Of a DNA stretch of 64,000 bases, positions 54,134 through 64,000 are shown piece after piece. The notes under the pieces are model-generated. The model searched no databases. It saw only the letters and a list, made by a program, of their open reading frames with translations, and had not been told where the DNA came from. The position numbers were made by a program, and so were the translations under genes. This DNA is from Micromonospora purpureochromogenes (GTDB lineage: Bacteria > Actinomycetota > Actinomycetes > Mycobacteriales > Micromonosporaceae): NCBI RefSeq assembly GCF_900091515.1, contig NZ_LT607410.1, positions 6,200,001 through 6,264,000 on the forward strand, in the 5' to 3' direction. The stretch's first letter is position 1; every line of letters starts with the position of its first letter.

Positions 54134-54757
54134 TCACTTCTCGGGGCGCTCGCCGTTCGCCGCCCGCACGCTGGACCAGAGCGTGTCGTACCAGGGGTCG
54201 GGGGTCTTCGGCGGGACCGGCGGCTTGCCGGCGTTGGCGTCCCGGGCCGCGCCCTCCGGGTCGTTCAGCACGATCACCGGGACCTCCCCCGGCGGGACCA
54301 TGTAGAACCGCTCCCGGGCCTGGATCTTGATGTACTCCTTGTCCTGCCACTTCGCCGCCTCGGCGGACAGGTCGGAGATGCGCTGCCGCTGCGCGGCCTG
54401 CGACGCCTCCATCCGCTCGATGTCCACCTGCTGGTCGAGGAAGACCCGGACCGGATAGGTGTAGGCCAGGGCGAGCGCGATCAGCACCGCGAAGAGCACG
54501 GTGGCCCGCCCGGTGAGGCGTCGGGGGTGGGGTGCGGTGAGCCGCTTGATGGTGCCGCCGGCCGCCGTACGACGGGCGGCGGCGGGACGGCTCGCGGAGC
54601 GTACGCCCTCGGCGCCCCGCGTCCGGCCGGCGGCCGCCCGCGGCTCGGCGCGGATCCCGCCGTCGCGCACGGTCGGCCGGGCGCCACGGGCCCCGCCCGG
54701 CCGACCGGTCGGTCGACGGGCGGGGCGCTGACCGCCCGGTGTGCGGCGCTGCTGCAT
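54134..54757 (-). CDS. FtsB/DivIC-family septum formation initiator protein
   Basis: The 207-residue protein has a long Arg/Gly/Pro-rich cytoplasmic N-terminus (about 1-75), one membrane helix (VLFAVLIALALAYTYPV, about 87-103) and an outer coiled coil (QQVDIERMEASQAAQRQRISDLSAEAAKWQDKEYIKIQARERFYMVPPGE). This is the DivIC/FtsB layout that bridges divisome proteins at the septum. It follows eno directly, as in mycobacteria (Rv1024). I chose the ATG with GGAGGGG nine bases upstream; a GTG two codons earlier is possible. Confidence 0.87.
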   Translation of the reverse strand: MQQRRTPGGQRPARRPTGRPGGARGARPTVRDGGIRAEPRAAAGRTRGAEGVRSASRPAAARRTAAGGTIKRLTAPHPRRLTGRATVLFAVLIALALAYTYPVRVFLDQQVDIERMEASQAAQRQRISDLSAEAAKWQDKEYIKIQARERFYMVPPGEVPVIVLNDPEGAARDANAGKPPVPPKTPDPWYDTLWSSVRAANGERPEK

Positions 54758-54787
54758 CGTCACACCCCTCCCCCGAGGCTTGGCGCG

Positions 54788-56251
<1,464 letters not shown>

Positions 56252-56304
56252 TCAACCGGCAACGGGTTTGCGTCGGGTGGACCCGATCGACCACGCTGGT
56301 CGCC

Positions 56305-56997
56305 ATGCCCGCCGTATCGACCACCCTCCGCGTGCTGGCCGTGTCGGTCGCCGCGTCGCTCACGGTGACCGGATGCCAGACCCTGGACGACGCCGGCCGG
56401 GCGCTGGGCCGGGCCGACCTGGTCAACGACCTGGCCGCCCGGATGGACGGCGCACTGACCGGCACCTGGGCCGCCGACTACCGGTTCGCCGGCGGACGGA
56501 CGGCCTCCATCGCGCAGACGCAGGAGCCGCTGCGCTCCGCCTACACCTGGCCGGACGGCAAGATCACGGTGACCCAGGAGGCGGTCACCCGGTGCGAGAA
56601 CACCGGCGGCCGGACCGCCTGCACCGTGCTGCCGCCGGAGCTGACCGCCGGCAAGCCGGCGGTGGTCGTCTACACCGAGGCGGACAAGCGGGGCCTGGTC
56701 ACCCCGCCGGCCGTGATGGCGCTGCTCACCGAGGCCGCTCTCGACCCGGACGCCGAGGTCACCCAGAGCGACACCACCGTCGCCGGCCACCACGCCACCT
56801 GCGTCGACGTGCGGCGCTCCGCCGGCGACTTCACCACCTGCGTCACCACCGAGGGGTTGCTGGGCAGCTTCACCGGCACCCTCGACGGCACGTCGACCGA
56901 GGTGGCGTTGACCCGCTACACCGATACGGTCGACCCGGCCGCCTTCGACGTGCCACCGGGCGCGGGCGTGGTGGACCACCGACCGGCCACCTCGTGA
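56305..56997 (+). CDS. secreted lipoprotein, unknown function
   Basis: The 230-residue protein has a lipoprotein signal with lipobox LTVTGC (Cys about 24). The mature part is beta-rich and has further cysteines (TRCENTGGRTACTV, THHATCVDV-like GHHATCVDV, FTTCVTTEG) likely forming disulfides. I recognise no family. The ATG is chosen because the signal peptide follows at once. It overlaps nudC by four bases (GTGA), so both come from one transcript inserted between eno and mazG. Confidence 0.78.
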   Translation: MPAVSTTLRVLAVSVAASLTVTGCQTLDDAGRALGRADLVNDLAARMDGALTGTWAADYRFAGGRTASIAQTQEPLRSAYTWPDGKITVTQEAVTRCENTGGRTACTVLPPELTAGKPAVVVYTEADKRGLVTPPAVMALLTEAALDPDAEVTQSDTTVAGHHATCVDVRRSAGDFTTCVTTEGLLGSFTGTLDGTSTEVALTRYTDTVDPAAFDVPPGAGVVDHRPATS

Positions 56998-57932
56998 CCC
57001 CCTCCTCCCCGGACCTTCCCGCCGGCCACCGGCCGCCCACCGCCGAGCAGCCGCCGACCCCAGCCGCCCCTGGGGCGGTGGCGTCCGGGCCGGCGACGCC
57101 CACCGGTGACGGCTTCCTTCCCGGGGCGGACCGCACCGCCGCGCCGGCGCCGGACGACCTGGCCCTGCCGGTCTCGGCTCGCCGGGTGCTGACCCGCGCC
57201 GACGGCCGGTTCCTCCGCGTCGGCGAGCTGCCCGCCGACACCGAATGGGTACCGGTCGGCACGCTGGACGGCGTACCGGCCTGGGCGGCCGACATCGTCG
57301 AGGCCGCCGAGTCGTGGGGGCGCTGGCGCAGCTGGCGGTCGCTCGCCGCCGAGCTGCCGGAGCCGTTCGCCACGGCGGCCGGGCGGGCGCTGGCCGTGGT
57401 CACCTGGCGGCGTACCCACCGGTGGTGCGGGGCGTGCCGGGCCGAACTGGCCGACGTGCCCGGCGAGACCGCCCGCCGGTGCCCCGGCTGCGACCTGTAC
57501 GTCCCGATGCGGCTCTCCGCCGCCGTGCTCACCGCGATCACCCGCCCCGGCCCGGCCGGCGGCCCCGACGAGCTGCTGCTGGTGCGGCACGCGTACGGGC
57601 CGACAGAGCTGTGGGCGCTGGTCGCCGGGTTCGTCGAGGCCGGCGAGACGCTGGAGGCGGCGGTACGCCGGGAGGTCGGCGAGGAGGTCGGGCTGACCGT
57701 CGACCGGGTGGCCTACTTCGGCAGCCAGCCGTGGGCGATGTCCGGGCCGGGGACGCTGCTGACCGGGTTCACCGCCACCGCCGCCGACCCGTCCGCCGAG
57801 CCGGTGGTGGACGGGCGGGAGCTGACCGAGGCGCGCTGGTTCCCGCTGGACGCGCTGCCGGCGGAGCTGCCGCCGGCGTACTCCATCTCGCGCTGGCTGA
57901 TCGATGCGGCGGTGACCGCCGGGCGGCGCTGA
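56994..57932 (+). CDS. nudC: NAD+ diphosphatase / NADH pyrophosphatase
   Basis: NudC hydrolyses NADH or NAD+ to NMN(H) and AMP and can remove NAD caps from RNA. The 312-residue protein has a Pro/Ala-rich N-terminus, a zinc ribbon with Cys145, Cys148, Cys163 and Cys166 (WCGACRAEL, RRCPGCDLYV), the Nudix box GFVEAGETLEAAVRREVGEEVGL (about 212-234), and the NADH-specific SQPWAMSG (244-251). The GTG start overlaps the lipoprotein stop. It ends seven bases before the convergent DUF885 gene. Confidence 0.93.
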   Translation: MTPSSPDLPAGHRPPTAEQPPTPAAPGAVASGPATPTGDGFLPGADRTAAPAPDDLALPVSARRVLTRADGRFLRVGELPADTEWVPVGTLDGVPAWAADIVEAAESWGRWRSWRSLAAELPEPFATAAGRALAVVTWRRTHRWCGACRAELADVPGETARRCPGCDLYVPMRLSAAVLTAITRPGPAGGPDELLLVRHAYGPTELWALVAGFVEAGETLEAAVRREVGEEVGLTVDRVAYFGSQPWAMSGPGTLLTGFTATAADPSAEPVVDGRELTEARWFPLDALPAELPPAYSISRWLIDAAVTAGRR

Positions 57933-57938
57933 GCCGGA

Positions 57939-59558
57939 TCAGACGCCGAGCAGGGTGCGCAGGTGGCGCGGCGGCGGGCAGTCGTGCGCGAGCATCGCGT
58001 CGTGCCACTCGCGCACCGACACCCCGTCGGGGCGCGCCGCGGCGATGTCCGCCATCTCGCTGTAGCCCACGAAGTACGTGGAGAGCTGGGTGGAGGTGAG
58101 CAGCGCACGCCGCCACTTGCCGGCCGCCTCGCCCTCCTCCTGGAAGCCGCGCCCCGTCATCAGCGCCATCGCCTCGGACTCGGGCAGGTCCTCGCAGTGC
58201 ACCAGCTGGTCCAGCAGCGCGTTGATGGTCATCCGCAGCTGCATCTTGAGCTGCTGCAACCGCACCGGCAGGCCACCGAAGCCGAGGCCGGCCATCAGCT
58301 CCTCGGTGTAGACCGCCCAGCCCTCGATGAACACCCCGGACTCGGTCAGCGGGCGGACCCGGGTCGGGCCGGCGTACCGGCGGGCGTGCGCGAGCTGGAG
58401 GAAGTGGCCGGGCATCGCCTCGTGCACGGTCAGGTTGCGGATCATGTGGTCGTTGTACTCGCGGTAGAACGACTCGACCCGGTGCGCGGGCCAGTCCGCC
58501 GGGGTGGGCGAGATGCAGTAGAAGGTGGGCAGCGCCGCCGTCTCCAGCGGGCCGGGCGAGTCGCAGTAGGCGACGGCCACGCCCCGGGCGAACTCGGGCA
58601 TCTCCTGGATCACGCACGGGTCGTCGACCAGGGTGACCAGGTCACGGTCCCGGACGAAGTCGACCGCCTCGTCCAGGGTGGTCGAGGCGAGGTTCACGAT
58701 GGAGTGGTCGTCGGGGTGCTCGGCGGCGAGCAGGTTCAGCGCCCGGCGTACCGTCTCGTCGTCGGCCGGACCGCCGACCAGCTCGACGGCCGCGGCGCGG
58801 ATCTCCTCGGTGACCCGGTCCAGGTTGGCCCAGGCGCGGCGCTGCACCTCGGCGGCGCCCAGCTCGGTGTCGAGGGTGTGCCACAGCCGCGCCTCCCAGC
58901 GCCGCCGCCCCAGCCGGGGGTCGCGCCCCGGCCCGGCGTCGGCCGCGAGACCGATGCGCAGCCACGCCACGAACTCCTCCAGCGCCGCGATCGCCGCGGT
59001 GGCGGCCGGCTCCACCCGGTCGAACAGCGCGGGCGCCTGGGCCAGCAGCAGCGGCACCTCGTCGCGGATCAGCGCCGCCGTGCCGGTGAACTGCCCCACC
59101 GCCGTCTCGGCGTGGATCCGGGGCATGTCGCGCAGCGTCGCGCGCGCGGTCGCCAGGGCATCGGGTACGGCCGACAGCCGCCCGGCCAGGTGGGTCAGGC
59201 GCTCCTCGACCGGCGCGTACGGGCGGGCGAGCACCGCGTGCAGCAGTGGGCCGGGGTTGTGCCGCAGCGGGTCCCACTCGTACCCGCGGATCTCGCCGAG
59301 CTCGAACAGCTCCCGGTCGACCAGGGCGCTGAGCAGCGCGTGGTCGACCTGCTCCTCCACGTCGAGCGCGTCGGGGTCGAGTTCGGAGAGCGCATCGGCG
59401 GCCTCCCGCAGCATCGCCTGGTCGGCCTTGACGGCCTCCGGGGAGAGATCGGGCAGCCGGTCGTCGTACCGGTGGTCACCGGCGGAGGTGGCCAGCCCGG
59501 GGCGGCTCTCCAGCAACGCCTCGACGATCCGCTCCGCCAGCGGCACGAACTCTTCCAT
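57939..59558 (-). CDS. DUF885 family zinc metallopeptidase-like protein
   Basis: The 539-residue, mostly helical protein has the gluzincin motif HEAMPGHFLQLAHA (HExxxGH) with a downstream glutamate in GVFIEGWAVYTEELM, marks of DUF885 proteins related to M3/M32-like peptidases. The N-terminus (MEEFVPLAERIVEALLESRPGLATSAGDHRYDDRLPDLS) is typical, and no signal peptide is seen. Peptidase activity is likely but the substrate is unknown. It sits between nudC and mazG, where other actinobacteria have eno next to mazG. Confidence 0.87.
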   Translation of the reverse strand: MEEFVPLAERIVEALLESRPGLATSAGDHRYDDRLPDLSPEAVKADQAMLREAADALSELDPDALDVEEQVDHALLSALVDRELFELGEIRGYEWDPLRHNPGPLLHAVLARPYAPVEERLTHLAGRLSAVPDALATARATLRDMPRIHAETAVGQFTGTAALIRDEVPLLLAQAPALFDRVEPAATAAIAALEEFVAWLRIGLAADAGPGRDPRLGRRRWEARLWHTLDTELGAAEVQRRAWANLDRVTEEIRAAAVELVGGPADDETVRRALNLLAAEHPDDHSIVNLASTTLDEAVDFVRDRDLVTLVDDPCVIQEMPEFARGVAVAYCDSPGPLETAALPTFYCISPTPADWPAHRVESFYREYNDHMIRNLTVHEAMPGHFLQLAHARRYAGPTRVRPLTESGVFIEGWAVYTEELMAGLGFGGLPVRLQQLKMQLRMTINALLDQLVHCEDLPESEAMALMTGRGFQEEGEAAGKWRRALLTSTQLSTYFVGYSEMADIAAARPDGVSVREWHDAMLAHDCPPPRHLRTLLGV

Positions 59559-59605
59559 TCCCCGACCCTACCGACCGCGCCGTCCCGGCACCCGCCCACC
59601 GACCT

Positions 59606-59669
59606 CCGTCGATCATGAGGTTGCCGGGGCGGATGTCGGAGTCCGTCCCGTCGACCTCGTGATCGACGG
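59606..59669. repeat. 64-bp imperfect inverted repeat between DUF885 and mazG
   Basis: CCGTCGATCATGAGG (59606-59620) and CCTCGTGATCGACGG (59655-59669) are complementary at 14 of 15 positions. The 34 bases between also show partial symmetry (GGCGGATGTC against AGTCCGTCC). It lies 14 bases after the mazG stop on the minus strand, where it could act as a terminator, or it may be a dispersed palindromic element. Confidence 0.6.
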
Positions 59670-59682
59670 GACGGGCGGGTGG

Positions 59683-60663
59683 TCAGGGGCTGGGGGGTTG
59701 TTCGGCGCTGCGGACCGCCTCGGCGTAGGCGAGGGTGGTGCGGCGCAGGGCGGCCTCGGGGTCGATGCCGGCCTGCCGGGCGGCGGCGACGGTGGCCAGC
59801 AGGCTGGCACCGAGTCGCGCCTCCGGGTCGACCTGGGTGTCGGCCAGCGGCGGCGGGACGGCGAGGCCGATCCGGCCGGCGCGGTCCAGGATCTTGGCGG
59901 CCAGGGCCAGCGCGGGCTGGCTCAGCGCGATGCCGTCCAGCACCGAGGCGCGGGCCTTCTCGGCCTGCTTGATCCGCTCCCAGCTCGCCTCGATCTCCTC
60001 CAGCGTGCCCGTCTCCGCGCCGGCGAAGACGTGCGGGTTGCGGCGGACCATCTTGTCCACCAGGCCGCCCGCCACGTCGTCGACGCTCCACCGTTCGCCC
60101 TCGGGCAGTTCCTCGGCCAGCCGGGCGTGCAGCAGCACCTGGAGCAGCACGTCGCCCAGCTCCTCGCGGAGCGCGTCGGTGTCGTCGGCGCTGATCGCGT
60201 CGTACGCCTCGTAGCACTCCTCCAACAGGAAGCCGGCGAGGCTGCGGTGGGTCTGCGAGCGCTTCCACGGGTCGCCGCCGGGCGAGGCGAGCCGGTCCAT
60301 CACCTCGACCGCGTCCAGCAGCCGCGCCCCGGGCGGGTCCCACGAGCCGTACATCAGCTCCAGCTCGGCCAGCCCCGGCTGGCGGGCCAGCCGCAGGCCC
60401 AGCTCCCGGGCGAGCGCCTCGTCACCGGCGGGACCGGCCAGCCAGACCGCCGTCCCGTGCGCCGCCACCGCGTCGAGCAGCGCCTGCGTCGCGCCGGCCT
60501 CGACCACCGTGACCTCGGCGCCCGCCGCCCGCACCGCCGTGGTCAGCGCGCTCTCCCCGCCGGCCAGCACCGGCGCGGAGCGGACGACGTCCCAGGCGGC
60601 CGCGGTTAGCAGGCCGGCCGGCAGCCGGGGCGAGGTGACCAGCAGGACGATCCGTGCGGACAT
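59683..60663 (-). CDS. mazG: nucleoside triphosphate pyrophosphohydrolase MazG
   Basis: MazG hydrolyses (d)NTPs, including damaged ones, to monophosphates. The 326-residue protein has an N-terminal domain of about 100 residues, then the MazG core: DPWKRSQTHRSLAGFLLEECYEAYDAI and LREELGDVLLQVLLHARLAEE with the EExxE and ExxD metal motifs, and VRRNPHVFAG. It starts two bases after the SurA-like lipoprotein stop. The mfd-mazG order matches mycobacteria (Rv1020-Rv1021), but here the lipoprotein gene lies between them. Confidence 0.93.
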   Translation of the reverse strand: MSARIVLLVTSPRLPAGLLTAAAWDVVRSAPVLAGGESALTTAVRAAGAEVTVVEAGATQALLDAVAAHGTAVWLAGPAGDEALARELGLRLARQPGLAELELMYGSWDPPGARLLDAVEVMDRLASPGGDPWKRSQTHRSLAGFLLEECYEAYDAISADDTDALREELGDVLLQVLLHARLAEELPEGERWSVDDVAGGLVDKMVRRNPHVFAGAETGTLEEIEASWERIKQAEKARASVLDGIALSQPALALAAKILDRAGRIGLAVPPPLADTQVDPEARLGASLLATVAAARQAGIDPEAALRRTTLAYAEAVRSAEQPPSP

Positions 60664-60665
60664 GC

Positions 60666-61451
60666 TCAGGGGGCCACCGACCCGGCCGGCTCCGCCGGGG
60701 TGGCGACCGGCTCGGGGGTCGAGATGTCGGTCACCGGGCCGCTGGCGTCGACGTACGGCAGGGCGTAGAAGACCAGCTCCTGGCCCTTGTTGACCCAGGA
60801 CGGGACGCCCAGCGGCCGGAAGCGCGGGTTGACCGACAGGTCCACCTTGTCGGCCTGCTCCTCCAGCGCCGCGCTGAGCGCCGACGCGGTACGGACGAAG
60901 CCGCCCTCGCCGAAGAGCTGCCGCACCTCGCCCACCGAGAGCCCGGACTGGATCCCGCCGGTCTCCTCGATCGCGTGGTAGACGGCCATCACCGAGGCGT
61001 CGCTGAGGTCGGCCGGCGGCAGCTTCTGGCTGAGCACCATGGAGATGTCGGCCCACTCGCCCCAGAGCTTGGCGAACTCCGCCTGCGGCGGCATCTGGAG
61101 CTGCTGAGCGAGCTGCTCCGGGGTGACCTGGTCCGGCACCTGGACGCCCTGCTCCGCCACGACCCGCTTGCCCAGGTCGACGCTGACCAGCAGGTTCACC
61201 ACGTCCTGCCGGGTCACCCGGGAGCGGAGCTGCTCCGCCTGCGGGGTGACGCCGGTCTGCGTCGCGCTCTGGCGGATCGCCTCCGCGTACTTCGCCTGGG
61301 CGTCGTCGTAGATCGCGTCCACCCGGTCGACGGAGTAGGTCCGGTCACCGACGTACGCGGCCACGTCGGGCGAGGACTTCCCGCAGGCGGCGAGGGAGAG
61401 GACACCGAGAGCCGCGACGCTGGCGGCGGCGATGAGACGGCGTGCACGCAT
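60666..61451 (-). CDS. SurA N-terminal domain lipoprotein
   Basis: The 261-residue protein has a lipoprotein signal with lipobox SLAAC (LGVLSLAACGKS) and a SurA-like N-terminal helical domain (VGDRTYSVDRVDAIYDDAQAKYAEAI; SRVTRQDVVNLLVSVDLGKRVVAEQGV). No recognisable parvulin catalytic domain follows, only a helical remainder and a Pro/Ala tail. It is probably an extracytoplasmic chaperone-like lipoprotein. ATG at 61451 is chosen; a GTG three codons earlier is possible. It lies between mfd and mazG on the same strand. Confidence 0.82.
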   Translation of the reverse strand: MRARRLIAAASVAALGVLSLAACGKSSPDVAAYVGDRTYSVDRVDAIYDDAQAKYAEAIRQSATQTGVTPQAEQLRSRVTRQDVVNLLVSVDLGKRVVAEQGVQVPDQVTPEQLAQQLQMPPQAEFAKLWGEWADISMVLSQKLPPADLSDASVMAVYHAIEETGGIQSGLSVGEVRQLFGEGGFVRTASALSAALEEQADKVDLSVNPRFRPLGVPSWVNKGQELVFYALPYVDASGPVTDISTPEPVATPAEPAGSVAP

Positions 61452-61512
61452 GCCGGTCACTCTCTCATGCCCGGTACGGCGCTGTGACGCCGCCCACCAC
61501 GGGCGGGCCGCC

Positions 61513-64000
<2,488 letters not shown>

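Overview
The window is high-GC actinobacterial DNA, most likely from Micromonospora or a close relative in the Micromonosporaceae. The evidence is G/C-ending codon use throughout, many GTG/TTG starts, a mycothiol-specific enzyme (Mca), actinobacteria-specific families (DUF4307, DUF501, DUF4328, HAAS/PadR), and two gene blocks whose order I recall from Mycobacterium tuberculosis: mca-greA-metB-cbs-thiolase (Rv1074c-Rv1084) and mfd-mazG-eno-divIC-DUF501-ppx (Rv1020-Rv1026). I could run no search, so family names rest on motifs read by eye.

Layout. 1-15.1 kb is chromosomal housekeeping: the 5' part of a DUF255 thioredoxin-fold gene, a secreted PI-PLC, a membrane GGDEF-EAL c-di-GMP enzyme, mca with a small membrane partner, DUF4307, greA, an ilvA-DUF4328 pair, a metB-amidase pair, a two-gene nucleotidyltransferase module, and HIT-msrA. 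15.1-22.8 kb is an accessory island: a 2,094-residue secreted RHS/YD-repeat protein with a strongly basic C-terminal tip, a tightly coupled small membrane gene (candidate immunity), a frameshifted lipoprotein remnant, and a long non-coding stretch. 22.8-27.6 kb is a complete three-gene operon for the osmoprotectant N-acetylglutaminylglutamine amide (NAGGN).

27.6-39.6 kb opens with a long structured leader carrying a 12-codon upstream ORF with a near-ideal Shine-Dalgarno, ahead of RNase Z. A GNAT enzyme, an HtrA-like protease, cystathionine beta-synthase, a YkvA protein, two SGNH hydrolases linked by a tiny overlapping ORF, a thiolase, a CYTH-CHAD protein, two Bax-inhibitor-1 paralogues and a tRNA-Leu(UAA) (bldA-type) follow. 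39.7-49 kb holds a large membrane glycosyltransferase-like protein, NDH-2, a DUF4129/MoxR/DUF58 cluster with a duplicated 47-bp repeat, a family-5 uracil-DNA glycosylase and a dienelactone hydrolase.

49-64 kb holds an LppU-like protein, a PadR-HAAS pair with a likely autoregulatory operator, ppx, an orphan 40-bp palindrome, argA-like, DUF501, divIC-like and eno genes, then a lipoprotein and nudC on the opposite strand, a DUF885 metallopeptidase, mazG, a SurA-like lipoprotein, and the 3' part of mfd running off the end.

The most interesting items are the RHS tip with its coupled membrane gene, the leader RNA before RNase Z in which a 10-bp helix overlaps the upstream ORF, the nucleotidyltransferase two-gene module, and the orphan palindrome at 52.93 kb. 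A -10-like hexamer 5-7 nt before a start codon recurs at many genes and suggests leaderless mRNAs.
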